A stretch of 64,000 bases of DNA, taken from contig JBBQZO010000005.1 in assembly GCA_038207625.1 (NCBI GenBank), positions 1 to 64,000 on the forward strand, given 5' to 3'. The notes below the pieces were generated by a model, which did not search any database, was not told where the DNA came from, and saw only the letters and a list, made by a program, of their open reading frames with translations. The translations under genes were made by a program, and so were the position numbers. Source of the DNA: JBBQZO01 sp038207625. GTDB taxonomy: Bacteria; Pseudomonadota; Gammaproteobacteria; Burkholderiales; Burkholderiaceae_D. This document shows, in pieces, positions 7,902-16,995 of this stretch; the stretch's first letter is position 1; each line of letters begins with the position of its first letter.

Positions 7902-9500
7902 TCAGCGTCCCCGGTAAGCGTCAAGCGGCAGCAGGATCTGCATCTTGATCCCGCCCAGCACCGACGGCAGCGCGACGATGCTGCCGCCATGCGCCTCGAC
8001 CAGCACCTTGCAGATCGACAGGCCCAGCCCGCTGCCCCCGCGCACCCGGCTGCGCGCCTGATCGACCCGGTACAGGCGATCGAAGATGCGCGCATGCTGT
8101 TGCGGCGGCACGCCGGGCGTGCTGTCGTCCACCACCAGCTCGGCCTGGTCGCCCTGGCGCGCCAGCGTGACGACAATGCGCCCGCCATGATCGGTGTAGC
8201 GCAGGCTGTTTTCCAGCAGGTTGCTCAGCACCTGGGTGAGCCGGCCCGGGTCGCCCATCAGCGTCACCGGGCGCTGCGGCAAGGCCCAGCGCAGTTGCAG
8301 GCCGACCGCCTGCGCGCGGCCCTGGTAGCGCTCCAGCAGCGGCAACAGCAACTGGCCCAGGTCGACGCTTTGCCACGCGAAGTGCAGCTCGCCCGCGTCG
8401 GCCAGGGCCAGCTGATGCAAGTCGTCGACCAGCTGGTTCAGGTGCAGCACCTCGGCGTGCAGCGAGGCCAGCGCGCGCGTGTCGGCCTTGCGGATGCCGT
8501 CCTGCAGCGCCTCGACCTCGCCGCGAATGACCGTCAACGGGGTGCGCAATTCGTGCGAGATATCGGCCAGCATGGTGCGGCGCTGCTGCTCGCTGCGCTC
8601 GAGCGCCTGGGCCATCGCGTTGACGTGTTCGGCCAGCTCGGCCAGCTCGTCGCGCGAGAGCACCGGCGCGCGCGCGTCAAACTCGCCGCGCGCCAGCTTT
8701 TCGGTCACGCTGCGCAGCGCCGCCACCGGGCGCAGCAGGTGGCGCGCGAGCGCCGCCGCGGCCAGCGTGGCCAGCAGGCACACGCCCAGCGCCAGCCACA
8801 GCATGTCGCGCAACTGCTCGCGCACGAAGCCGCCCGCGTTGGCGCTGGCACCGCTGGCCTGGCGCAGCGGCAGCAGGCGCACCCGTCCCACGGTGGTGCC
8901 GTCGACGACGATGGCGCGCTCTATCCCGGGCGGAAAATCCGGTGGACCGATCAGCGGACGCCCCTGCGCGTCGACGATAGAAATGCGCGACGCGAAGCCC
9001 ATCGGGTCGCGCGGCCCGGCCGGCGGATCGGCTAGTGCCGGCGCCGCGCCGCGCGGATCGGCGCCGTCGTCGCGCAGGCGCGCGCGCATCTCGTCGCGCC
9101 CATCCATGCGCGCCGGCTGACGCATGCCATAACCGAGGCGCGCCATCGCCGGGTCGTCCGAACGCGGCGCAGGCGCGTCGCTCGGTCGCGGCGGCGGACC
9201 GTCGGCCGGCCGGCGGCGCGCGCGGCCATCCGGCTCGGTCTGGATCTGCGGTTTGATTTGTTCGAGCAGCTCGCGCAGCACGCGCGGCTGGCGCCGCAGC
9301 CATTCGAAGTCGCCTTCCTTGCGGTAGCGTTCGGCCAGCACGTCGCGCAGCGCGTCCAGATCCTGGGTCTGCATCGCATTCAGGTAGGCGATGAAACCGC
9401 GCTGCAAATTGGAACTGGTCACGACGGCCATCGTCGCGATACAGACGATCACGATCGCGACCATCGCCAGCGCAATCTTGACGGCGATCGTCAGGCGCAC
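7902..9500 (-). CDS. Sensor histidine kinase (BaeS-like)
   Basis: A 532-residue membrane kinase. TM1 is about residues 6-28. A periplasmic domain contains an unusual Arg/Pro/Asp-rich insert (PADGPPPRPSDAPAPRSDD) at about residues 95-150. A second membrane segment lies near 215-245 and is followed by HAMP. The H-box SHELRTPLTVIRGE has its phospho-His at about 316. The N-box is NLLENSLRYTDHGG, and the G1/G2 motifs are VDDSTPGVPP and GGSGLGLSICKVLVEAHGG. It starts at GTG. A nearby ATG upstream is out of frame. It is transcribed ahead of the response regulator. Envelope stress sensing is inferred from BaeS resemblance only. Confidence 0.88.
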   Translation of the reverse strand: MRLTIAVKIALAMVAIVIVCIATMAVVTSSNLQRGFIAYLNAMQTQDLDALRDVLAERYRKEGDFEWLRRQPRVLRELLEQIKPQIQTEPDGRARRRPADGPPPRPSDAPAPRSDDPAMARLGYGMRQPARMDGRDEMRARLRDDGADPRGAAPALADPPAGPRDPMGFASRISIVDAQGRPLIGPPDFPPGIERAIVVDGTTVGRVRLLPLRQASGASANAGGFVREQLRDMLWLALGVCLLATLAAAALARHLLRPVAALRSVTEKLARGEFDARAPVLSRDELAELAEHVNAMAQALERSEQQRRTMLADISHELRTPLTVIRGEVEALQDGIRKADTRALASLHAEVLHLNQLVDDLHQLALADAGELHFAWQSVDLGQLLLPLLERYQGRAQAVGLQLRWALPQRPVTLMGDPGRLTQVLSNLLENSLRYTDHGGRIVVTLARQGDQAELVVDDSTPGVPPQQHARIFDRLYRVDQARSRVRGGSGLGLSICKVLVEAHGGSIVALPSVLGGIKMQILLPLDAYRGR

Positions 9501-9591
9501 TGCATGCCCGTTGGCGGATACTTCATTGCGGCCCTTTTGCGCTGTTCAGTTCAACGCAATCATACCTGCCAACTGTGCAGCGATTGTGAAT

Positions 9592-10824
9592 TTATGCGGG
9601 CACCGCTTGCACGGGCGCGACCAGCGGCTGCAGGCCGCGCAAACGCAGCGCGATCAGCAGTGCCAGCACCAACGCGCCGGCCAGCACCCACACCACCCCG
9701 GCCCAGCCGTCACTGGCCCACATCAGGCCGCAGAACGAGCCCATCACGCTCGAACCGAGATAGTAAAACAGCAGGTACAGCGCCGACGCCAGCGCCTTCG
9801 GACTGCGCGCGCGCCGCGCCACCCAACTGCTGGCCACCGAGTGCGCCGCGAAAAAACCGAAAGTGAACAAGGCCGTGCCGGGCACGATCAACAGCAGTGA
9901 CGGCGACAGCGTCAGCAGCAGGCCGGCCAGCGTCAGCGACAACACCATCCACAACACGCCGCGCCGCCCGACCCGGTCGGCCAGTTTGCCGGCCCACACG
10001 GAGCTGAGCACGCCCACCGGATACAGCAAGGCGATCGCGCCAGCGCCGCTCTGGCTCAGGTTGAACGGGGCAGCCTGCAGGCGATAGCCGATGTAGTTGT
10101 ACAGACTGACATTACATCCCATCAGCAGGAAGGCCAGGCAAAACAGCAGCGGCAGGCCGGCGTCCGAAAAATGCTGGCGCAGGCCGTCCTTCAGCGCGCC
10201 CCAGCCGGGCCGGCCGGGCGTGAAGTTGCGCGCCGGCGGCAGGCTGCGCCAGAATTCCCAGGCCGCGTACAGGCCGGCCGCGCCCATCACCGCCAGCGCG
10301 CTGCGCCACGACAGCACGTCCGACAGCGCCGCCGCCAGCACCCGCCCGATCATGCCGCCGAATGCGCTGCCGCCGATGTACAGGCCCATCGACAGCCCCA
10401 GCGACGCCGGCTCGATCTCCTCGCCCAGATAAGCCATCGCGACGGCCGGCATGCCGCCCAGCGCGATGCCCAGCGCGCCGCGCAGCACCAGCAACTCGGT
10501 GAAGTTGGCCGCGAAGGCGCACAGCACCGTCAACAGCGCCGACATGGCCAGCGCGAACACCATCATCGGACGCCGTCCGATGCGCTCGCTGATGGCGCTG
10601 CTCACCAGCAGCGACACGGCCAGCGTGGCCGTCGAGATCGACAGCGACCAGCTGCTTTGCGCCGGGGTGAGTGCAAACTGGCTGGCCAGCAAGGGCATCA
10701 AGGGCTGCACGCAGTACAGCAAGGAGAACGTCGAGAAGCCGCCAAACACCATGGCGCGGTTGATGCGCTTGAATTCGGGCGTGCCGGCCGTGATCGTGCG
10801 GGCGGGAAGAGCGTCGACAGACAT
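9592..10824 (-). CDS. MFS transporter (YnfM-like efflux type)
   Basis: A 410-residue major facilitator with about 12 hydrophobic segments. The loop motif ISERIGRRPMMVFA between TM2 and TM3 and its repeat ADRVGRRGVLWMV in the second half are diagnostic of MFS. Start ATG 10824 opens MSVDALPARTIT. An upstream extension lacks a ribosome site. It is divergent from a LysR-type regulator with a 104-bp AT-rich shared promoter region, a classical arrangement for regulator and target. The substrate is unknown. Resemblance is to the YnfM/arabinose-efflux group. Confidence 0.87.
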   Translation of the reverse strand: MSVDALPARTITAGTPEFKRINRAMVFGGFSTFSLLYCVQPLMPLLASQFALTPAQSSWSLSISTATLAVSLLVSSAISERIGRRPMMVFALAMSALLTVLCAFAANFTELLVLRGALGIALGGMPAVAMAYLGEEIEPASLGLSMGLYIGGSAFGGMIGRVLAAALSDVLSWRSALAVMGAAGLYAAWEFWRSLPPARNFTPGRPGWGALKDGLRQHFSDAGLPLLFCLAFLLMGCNVSLYNYIGYRLQAAPFNLSQSGAGAIALLYPVGVLSSVWAGKLADRVGRRGVLWMVLSLTLAGLLLTLSPSLLLIVPGTALFTFGFFAAHSVASSWVARRARSPKALASALYLLFYYLGSSVMGSFCGLMWASDGWAGVVWVLAGALVLALLIALRLRGLQPLVAPVQAVPA

Positions 10825-10928
10825 GATGGCGATCCTGTGATGGCGTGAATGATCCATCTTAGGATTGCGCATTAATACAGTCCAATATATATTTAAGTCG
10901 TTACTCATACATCAAATAGATTACCGAT

Positions 10929-11831
10929 ATGGAAATGCGCCAGCTGCGTTACTTCATCGCCGTCGCCGAGGAGCTGCACTTCACGCGCGCGGCGCTGCGC
11001 CTGCACATTGGCCAGCCGCCGCTGAGCCACGCGATCCAGACGCTGGAGGCGGACCTGGGCGCGCTGCTGTTCGAGCGCACCAAGCGCTGGGTGCGTCTGA
11101 CCGAAGCGGGCAAACTGTTCCTGCTTGACGCGCGCCGCATCCTGGCGCTGTCCGATCAGGCCGCCGAAACGGCCCGGCGCGCCCAGCGCGGCGAGGCGGG
11201 CGAACTGCGCATCGGCTTCACCTTCTCGACCCCGCTCACGCCGCTGTTTGCCAGCGTGATCAACCGCTACCGCCAGCAATTCCCGGCGGTGACCTTGACG
11301 CTGCACGAGATGGCCACCCTGCCCCAGCTTGACGCGATCGGCCAGCGCAAACTGGACCTGGGCTTCATCCGCCCGCCCGAAGCCGCGCTGCCGGACACCT
11401 TGAGCATCACGCGCCTGCGCGAAGACCCACTGGTGCTGGTGCTGCCCAGCGCGCACCCGCTGGCGGCCAAAGCCAGCATCGGCATGGCCGAACTGGCCGG
11501 CGCGCCGTTCGTGATGTATCCGCCCAGCGCCGGCACCGGCATCTATCCGCAAATTTTCCGGCTGTGCCGCGCGGCCGGCTTCGCGCCCAACATTGCGCAG
11601 GAAGCCGGCGAAGCGTCCACCATCATCGGCCTGGTGGCGGCCGGCTGCGGCGTGTCGGTGCTGCCCGGCTCATTCGACCGGATCCATATGGACGGCGTGT
11701 GCTACCGCCCGATCGCCGACGCCGGCGCCAGCACCTCGCTGCTGCTGGCCCAGCGCAAGGGCGAGCACGCGCCGCTGGCCGACGCCTTTGTCGCGCTGGC
11801 GCTGGAGGCGGCGGGCACACCAGAGAGTTGA
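10929..11831 (+). CDS. LysR-family transcriptional regulator
   Basis: A 300-residue regulator with the winged HTH at residues 3-62 (MRQLRYFIAVAEELHFTRAALRLHIGQPPLSHAIQTLE) and a periplasmic-binding-protein-like effector domain beyond about residue 90. It is divergent from the MFS transporter. The intergenic strip 10850-10920 is AT-rich (AATATATATTTAAG) and must hold both promoters and the regulator's sites. It likely activates the MFS gene and represses itself, as is usual for the family. The effector is unknown. Confidence 0.92.
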   Translation: MEMRQLRYFIAVAEELHFTRAALRLHIGQPPLSHAIQTLEADLGALLFERTKRWVRLTEAGKLFLLDARRILALSDQAAETARRAQRGEAGELRIGFTFSTPLTPLFASVINRYRQQFPAVTLTLHEMATLPQLDAIGQRKLDLGFIRPPEAALPDTLSITRLREDPLVLVLPSAHPLAAKASIGMAELAGAPFVMYPPSAGTGIYPQIFRLCRAAGFAPNIAQEAGEASTIIGLVAAGCGVSVLPGSFDRIHMDGVCYRPIADAGASTSLLLAQRKGEHAPLADAFVALALEAAGTPES

Positions 11832-11927
11832 TGCATTACGGCAACATCTCCATTTTTCCTGCACATTTGCGCGCCAAGCTGAACTGGAGCGTGCAGTACA
11901 AGCGCGCAAACGACAGGAGGATTCACA

Positions 11928-13583
11928 ATGGACATGCCACTTCAACATCCGCATCGGCGCACCCGCGCCAAGCAACTGACCCACACGGCGCGTGCGCTGC
12001 GCGTGGGCATGCTGGCCATGCCGGCACTGCTGCTGCTCGCCTGCGGCGGCGGCAGCGCTACCACGTCGGCCACGGCGCCCGCCACCGGCGCGACGAGCGT
12101 CAGCGCCGCCGCCAGCGGCGACGTGCGCAGCGCCACGTCGGTCCAGGTCAGCGCCGCCGTTCTGGTGCGCACGGCCACGCCGGACCCGCGCGTGGTGCCG
12201 CTGCCCCAGCCGAACGACGCCGGCAGCGCGCTGACCGTCAGCACCAGCGGCACGGTCGACAACGCCAATCCGTTTTTCAAAGCGCTCGGCAACGGACGTG
12301 CCTGCGCCAGCTGCCACCGCGAAAGCGACGGCTGGAGCATCACGCCGAAAAGCCTGGCGGCGCGCTTTACCAGCAGCGCCGGGCTCGATCCCGTGTTTCG
12401 CGCGGTGGACGGGGCCAACTCGCCGCACGCGCCCACCGCCACGCTGGCGCAAAAGCGCAGCGCCTACAACATGCTGCTCACCAAAGGACTGATCCGGGTC
12501 GGCCTGCCGATTCCCGTCGGCGCCGAATTCACGCTAGTCAAGACCGACGATCCCTACCATTTCGCCAGCGCCAGCGAGCTGTCGCTGTTTCGCCGCCCGC
12601 TGCCCAGCACCAATCTGAACTTCATCAGCAACGTCATGTGGGATGCGCGCGAAACCGCCAGCGACGCCGCGTCGGCCAACTGCATCATTGGCGCGCGCCC
12701 GGCCAGTTGCTTCGCCAGCGTCGACGCCGACCTGCTGCATCAGGCCAACAGCGCCGTGCGCGGTCACGCCGAAGCGGCCCAGGACCTGAGCACGAGCGAC
12801 CAGCGCGCCATCGTCGATTTTGAAAAGGCGCTGTTCAGCGCGCAAAGCGTTTCCAAGGATGCCGGCGCGCTGACCGACGCCGGTGCGCTGGGCGGCCCGT
12901 CCGTGCTGGCGCAGACCGGTTTTTACTTTGGCATCAACGATGTCGAGGCGGGCGATTATCGCAGCCATGCGCCGTTTAATCGCGCGGCGATGGCCATGTT
13001 CGGGGCGTGGCGCAATCTGGCCGCGCCGCCTCCTCCGCCACCACCGCGCCAGGCGGGCGGCCCGGCGACGCCACCGCCACCACCAGCCGCGCCAACCGCG
13101 CAAAACCTGGCGCGCGCATCGATTGCACGCGGCGAAGGCATCTTCAACAACAAGCCGTTCAACATCGTGCGGGTGGCCGGTTTCAGTGACGAACTGCGCT
13201 TGCCGCTGCAACGCGGCAGCTGCACCAGCTGCCACAGCACGCCAAACGTGGGCAGCCATTCGGTGGCGCGCTTGTTCGACACGGGCGTGTCGGCCGGAGC
13301 GCTGCGCACGCCCGATCTGCCGCTGTACACCTTGCGCAACAACGCCACCGGCGAGACAGTCGACACCAGCGATCCGGCCCAGGCGCTGGTGACCGGCAAA
13401 TGGAAGGATGTGGGTCGGGTCAAGGTGCCGGGGCTGCGCAATCTGGCGGCGCGCGCGCCGTACTTCCACAACGGCAGCGCGGCCGATATCGAGGCAGTGG
13501 TCAGGTTTTACGACCGGCGCTTCCGCATCGGCTACACGCCCCAGGAGGTGGCCGATCTGAGCGCATTCCTGAAGGCGCTTTGA
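11928..13583 (+). CDS. Diheme cytochrome c peroxidase-like lipoprotein
   Basis: A 551-residue exported protein with a strong AGGAGG ribosome site. The N-terminus is long and basic, then LLLLACGGG forms a lipobox, so it is probably lipid-anchored. Two c-type heme sites are seen: CASCH at 126-130 and CTSCH at 432-436. A proline-rich stretch (PPPPPPPRQAGGPATPPPPP) lies at about 365-385 between the heme domains. The C-terminal phrase VKVPGLRNLAARAPYFHNGSAADIEAVVRFYDRRF is typical of MauG/CcpA-like diheme peroxidases. It is larger than bacterial CcpA (about 330-350 residues). The role in peroxide removal or substrate oxidation is undecided. It stands alone. Confidence 0.85.
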   Translation: MDMPLQHPHRRTRAKQLTHTARALRVGMLAMPALLLLACGGGSATTSATAPATGATSVSAAASGDVRSATSVQVSAAVLVRTATPDPRVVPLPQPNDAGSALTVSTSGTVDNANPFFKALGNGRACASCHRESDGWSITPKSLAARFTSSAGLDPVFRAVDGANSPHAPTATLAQKRSAYNMLLTKGLIRVGLPIPVGAEFTLVKTDDPYHFASASELSLFRRPLPSTNLNFISNVMWDARETASDAASANCIIGARPASCFASVDADLLHQANSAVRGHAEAAQDLSTSDQRAIVDFEKALFSAQSVSKDAGALTDAGALGGPSVLAQTGFYFGINDVEAGDYRSHAPFNRAAMAMFGAWRNLAAPPPPPPPRQAGGPATPPPPPAAPTAQNLARASIARGEGIFNNKPFNIVRVAGFSDELRLPLQRGSCTSCHSTPNVGSHSVARLFDTGVSAGALRTPDLPLYTLRNNATGETVDTSDPAQALVTGKWKDVGRVKVPGLRNLAARAPYFHNGSAADIEAVVRFYDRRFRIGYTPQEVADLSAFLKAL

Positions 13584-13812
13584 CGCACTGCGAACTAATC
13601 GAGGGCGAGTCGGGCGCGCAGTAGCACGAAGTGGGGCCGGCCCAGCGGGACGGCTACGCTACTATGCAGGCGCTCGTTCAGCAAGCCGTACACATGCCGA
13701 TTGCCGTCGTTCCAGCGGCTCTAGCTTACTGGAACGTCGCAGATCGCCATCCGTTCGAGCGGGTCGGGCTTATTGAAGTGTGAGGCTGCCATGATGTCGC
13801 TGGCATGCCGAT

Positions 13813-14622
13813 TCACGCGATCGACGTGTGACTCATCAACACGCCGCCACCTAGCCATGCCTGTAACCAGCCGGCCATCTGGAGCGTGACATCCTGCTCG
13901 CCGGCCGCCGCCATCGCGGCCTCGCACACCGCAGCAAACGTCTGGCCCTGCTGCAAACCCTGCAATGCACTGGTTTCAAACTGGTTCATCGAACGGAAGT
14001 GCGCTTGCAGAGACTTGCGCCACACCAGCCAGTGGCTGATGCCCTCACCGGTGCTGGCCTCGGGTGGCGTTTGGTCTTTGCCCAGCGCCTGCCAGATCGC
14101 CACGGCGTTGTATCGCAAACTCAGCATCTGCACCGACGGATGCAGCGCAAAACCGATGCTCTCCCATTGTTCCGGCGCGACATGGCGTACGTCGTCCGCA
14201 CCGAGCGAACTGGCGTCGGCGGCGTCGAATGCCAGACCCAGCGCCCACTCGAATGCGGCCAGTTCCGCAACGACCGGATGCTCGTCCATCTCACGCGTCA
14301 GAAAGGCGGAAAACTGATCGCCATACCAGCGCAAATTGCGAAACGTCGAAGGCTGGCCCTGAATGTAAGCTTCGCACATCTGCCCGAACAGTTCGTCACC
14401 AAGATAGCTTTGCGTCTTGTCATACGCCTGCTCCAGCGCTTCGAACAAACGCCGCCGATAGCCGTTGTAATAAATCGCCAGCCGATCGGCGGCCGGCAGG
14501 CCGAAGCGGTCGGCGATGGCGCCGTCGATCGCGCCAGCGGGCGGCGCGCCGTCGTCACCAGGCGCGCTGAGTAAATACTGCTGGAACTGCCGCTGCAGTT
14601 CTTCCAGCGTTGGCGCCGTCAT
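13813..14622 (-). CDS. bufC: DUF2063 protein, bufferin maturation partner BufC
   Basis: A 269-residue protein of the DUF2063 (putative DNA-binding-like) family, with an N-terminal helical region (LEELQRQFQQYLLS...ADRFGLPAADRLAIYYNGYRRRLFEALEQAYDKTQSYLGDELF) and a second helical half. ATG at 14622 overlaps the bufB stop (ATGA). In characterised systems this family is the RiPP-recognition partner of the DUF692 enzyme and helps modify the precursor cysteines. The order bufA-bufB-bufC matches known bufferin operons. Confidence 0.85.
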   Translation of the reverse strand: MTAPTLEELQRQFQQYLLSAPGDDGAPPAGAIDGAIADRFGLPAADRLAIYYNGYRRRLFEALEQAYDKTQSYLGDELFGQMCEAYIQGQPSTFRNLRWYGDQFSAFLTREMDEHPVVAELAAFEWALGLAFDAADASSLGADDVRHVAPEQWESIGFALHPSVQMLSLRYNAVAIWQALGKDQTPPEASTGEGISHWLVWRKSLQAHFRSMNQFETSALQGLQQGQTFAAVCEAAMAAAGEQDVTLQMAGWLQAWLGGGVLMSHTSIA

Positions 14623-15452
14623 GCCGGCACCGCCAACACCTGCCGCGCCAGCTTGCGCGCCACATCGAGTTCCGCGATCAGTTCCGACAAAGGCGGAATC
14701 TGGTCGTCCCGCTCGATCATGCTGGCGACATTGCCAAAACGGCGCAGCGCGTCGACGTATAAATCCCACACCGGATCGGCGATCGGGTGGTCGTGCGTGT
14801 CGATGATGTAGCTGCCGTGGTCGTGGTGGCCAGCCAGGTGGATCTGCTGCACCCGCCCCGCCGGCATGGCGCGCAAATAGTCGTGCGGGTCGAAACCGTG
14901 ATTGACGCTGCTGACGTAGATATTGTTCACGTCGAGCAGAATCAGGCTGTCCGATTCTTCGGCGACGGCGACGACGAACTCCCATTCGCTCATCGTGTCG
15001 CAGGCGAAGCTGACGTAGCTCGAGACATTCTCGAGCAGAATCTGCCGTTCCAGCACATCCTGCACGCGGCGGATATTGCGCGCCACGTGCTTGACCGTCT
15101 CTTCGGTGTACGGCAGCGGCAGCAGGTCGTGCACGTTCTGGCCATGCACGCCGGTCCAGCATAAATGATCGGAAATCCACAAGGGCTGCACGCGTTGCGC
15201 GAGCTTCTTGAGTTGCTGCAGGTAGGCGCTGTCCGGTCCATCGGGCGAGCCGATCGACATCGACACGCCGTGCATCGCCATCGGATAGTCGCGCCGGATT
15301 GCATCGAGCATGGCCAGCGGTTTGCCGCCCGGGATCAGGTAGTTCTCCGACAGGATCTCGAACCAGTCCACCGCGCACGGTGCCGCCAGTATCTCGTTGT
15401 AGTGCGCTGTGCGCAAGCCCAGGCCAAAGCCGGGAGAGGCGATGCAAGCCAT
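14619..15452 (-). CDS. bufB: DUF692 multinuclear iron oxidative enzyme BufB
   Basis: A 277-residue TIM-barrel protein of the DUF692/MbnB family. Visible signatures include GFGLGLRTAHYNEIL at the start, WFEILSENYLIPGG, ISDHLCWTGVHGQNVHDLLPLPYTEE, IHLAGHHDHGSYIIDTHDHPI and DPVWDLY. These carry the His/Asp/Glu ligands of the iron cluster. Known members convert cysteines of a small peptide to thiooxazole or oxazolone-thioamide groups. The start at 15452 lies 5 nt after the bufA stop. Its substrate is presumably the upstream BufA-like peptide. Confidence 0.9.
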   Translation of the reverse strand: MACIASPGFGLGLRTAHYNEILAAPCAVDWFEILSENYLIPGGKPLAMLDAIRRDYPMAMHGVSMSIGSPDGPDSAYLQQLKKLAQRVQPLWISDHLCWTGVHGQNVHDLLPLPYTEETVKHVARNIRRVQDVLERQILLENVSSYVSFACDTMSEWEFVVAVAEESDSLILLDVNNIYVSSVNHGFDPHDYLRAMPAGRVQQIHLAGHHDHGSYIIDTHDHPIADPVWDLYVDALRRFGNVASMIERDDQIPPLSELIAELDVARKLARQVLAVPA

Positions 15453-15457
15453 AGTCG

Positions 15458-15745
15458 CTACTTGGCCGCCTTGGGCTGCTGCTGCACCTTGCCGCCTTTT
15501 TTCGCGCACTCGGCCTTGCTGGTCGAGAGGAAGCCGTGGCCCTTGCACACATTCTGCCCCTTGCAGGCATTTTCAGCCGACTTGCAATCGCTGGTGCCCT
15601 TGCAACTGTTGATGCCGGTGCAGTGCACCGCGTCGGCAACGCTGCTCGCGCTCGCGGCGGCCCCCTCAGCCGATGCGGGAGCGGACAAGGCCATCGCGGC
15701 GATCGAGGCGGCGACCAGTGCACCGGATTTCAAAGCGTGTTTCAT
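15458..15745 (-). CDS. bufA: Bufferin precursor (BufA family, six-Cys periplasmic peptide)
   Basis: A 95-residue precursor. A signal peptide (MKHALKSGALVAASIAAM..., cleavage after ASA near residue 26) is followed by a short spacer. Then come six cysteines in a CKG-type pattern (HCTGINSCKGTSDCKSAE, NACKGQNVCKGHGF, AECAKKGGK), as in BufA2-type bufferins. AAGGAGCTT precedes the ATG. It is the first gene of the bufABC operon. By analogy the cysteines are modified by BufB/BufC before export, and the product buffers copper in the periplasm. Assignment to the BufA2 rather than BufA1 subfamily is from memory of the pattern. Confidence 0.85.
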   Translation of the reverse strand: MKHALKSGALVAASIAAMALSAPASAEGAAASASSVADAVHCTGINSCKGTSDCKSAENACKGQNVCKGHGFLSTSKAECAKKGGKVQQQPKAAK

Positions 15746-15917
15746 GCAAGCTCCTTCAGTGAGGTGAGAAACAAAGCGTGGCGCGGCCGGTTTTGTAGCC
15801 GCACGGCTATTCTAGCGTTACCAGGGCAACGGCGGGCATTTCTTGCATCAGCTCGATGAACCAGCGTCCTGGTGCCGGCGCGAGCGCGAAACGTGCCCGG
15901 TACGAGAATGGGTGAGA

Positions 15918-15970
15918 GTGCGGGTGCGGGTGCGGGTGCGGGTGCGGGTGCGGGTGCGGGTGCGGGTGCG
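15918..15970. repeat. GTGCGG hexanucleotide microsatellite, 8 full units plus a partial one
   Basis: Eight perfect GTGCGG units and five further bases. It lies outside any supported gene, unlike the CGTTTG tract at the start of the window. Confidence 0.95.
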
Positions 15971-15983
15971 CAGCAAATAAAAA

Positions 15984-16030
15984 GGGGCAGAGTCAATCTC
16001 GCCCAACAAGTGGGAAGTTCACTCTGCCCC
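15984..16030 (-). terminator. Inverted repeat GGGGCAGAGT/ACTCTGCCCC, possible terminator
   Basis: Perfect 10-nt arms at 15984-15993 and 16021-16030 flank a 27-nt loop. Reading on the minus strand, the stem is followed by a short T-rich stretch (TTTTTATTT). It lies 59 nt beyond the stop at 16090, so it could terminate that operon. The arms also resemble the dispersed GGGGACAG repeat family seen at 53.3-53.6 kb, so it may be a solitary REP-like element. Confidence 0.5.
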
Positions 16031-16089
16031 ATGGCAGTCGGCCGGTGCGGCTGCGATCGATTGATCGAGCGGCGGCACCGACGTTGGCG

Positions 16090-16962
16090 TTACGAGTAGT
16101 CCGCGTCCAGTTCCGAGCCGGCGTAATTTTCCAGTTCGGCGAACAGGGTTTTCATCGCCGTGCGCGTGCCGATCTTCTGGATCACGCTGCAGTTGTTGCG
16201 ATAGACGCCGATCCGGTCGCTCAGCACCACGTGGTGCTGCGGCGGCACCTTGGCCATCAGCTCGGCCCAGCCGCTCTCGTAGTCGGGCTTGGACTTGCGC
16301 ACCGTGCGCACCAGTTGCTCGAAGTCTTTCTGGCCGGTGCGCGCGACAATCCGCCCGCCCCCTTCGATGGCGAAGATCACCGCCAGCGCGATCACGCCCT
16401 CGGCGTTCAAATCGGTGTCGGTGATCGGGCCGCGATAGTGGTGCCGGCGCAGCCAGCCGGCCAGCCGCACGATCGCCTGCACTTCCTTGCGCTGCTTGAG
16501 CTGGACGGTGTACTTTTCGTAGCCATTCCAGTTCTGGTTCGGGTCGGCGCTGCAGATGTCGACGAACAGGTCCTTCAAACGGCGCTGCGTGTAGATCGGG
16601 TCCTGGTCGTACTCGCCCACCAGCGAATCCTCGGGCATCTGCGCCAGTTCGCGGATCAGTCGGAAGCCAGCCTGAAACGCATGCTCGGCGCCGTGCTCGA
16701 CGAGAAAATCAAGCGCCGCGTCGTCGCCGTCGTGGGTCAGCGCGTGCTCCAGGCCCAGCGACACGCAACCGACCGTCAGAAACAGCGCGCGCTGTATTCC
16801 TTCGGCGGTGCGGTCGTTGGTGAATTTTTCGGCCACCATCGCCGTCACGCCGGCCAGTTCATCGGCCAGCCCGACGGCGTCGTCCGGATGCTCGTCGCCG
16901 GCCAGGCAGGCGATCGCGCGCACCAGGCGCGGCAGGTTTTCAACTACGAGTGCGGGCAGCAT
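16090..16962 (-). CDS. Unknown protein, last gene of J-domain operon
   Basis: A 290-residue soluble, mainly helical protein of no recognised family and without signal peptide or membrane segment. It begins LPALVVENLPRLVRAIACLAGDEHPDD and contains a basic RHHYRG patch in the middle. It is the last of four minus-strand genes (J-domain protein, then three unknowns) with gaps of 71, 2 and 33 nt, so it is likely co-transcribed. The helical segments could form a repeat scaffold, but no repeat register was established. Confidence 0.75.
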   Translation of the reverse strand: MLPALVVENLPRLVRAIACLAGDEHPDDAVGLADELAGVTAMVAEKFTNDRTAEGIQRALFLTVGCVSLGLEHALTHDGDDAALDFLVEHGAEHAFQAGFRLIRELAQMPEDSLVGEYDQDPIYTQRRLKDLFVDICSADPNQNWNGYEKYTVQLKQRKEVQAIVRLAGWLRRHHYRGPITDTDLNAEGVIALAVIFAIEGGGRIVARTGQKDFEQLVRTVRKSKPDYESGWAELMAKVPPQHHVVLSDRIGVYRNNCSVIQKIGTRTAMKTLFAELENYAGSELDADYS

Positions 16963-16995
16963 GTTAGATATTTACTCCCATGGTCACGAACCCCA

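Larger units (their letters stand above)
15746..16089. other. Intergenic region with microsatellite and inverted repeat
   Basis: No convincing gene. It holds the bufA promoter side (left), a GTGCGG microsatellite and a GGGGCAGAGT inverted repeat, listed separately. No consensus sigma-70 promoter for bufA was recognised. Confidence 0.6.

Noticed and set aside
15873..16032. Pro-Ala repeat small protein on the minus strand across the GTGCGG tract
   Set aside because: Open only because of the microsatellite. No ribosome site, and it crosses the inverted repeat.
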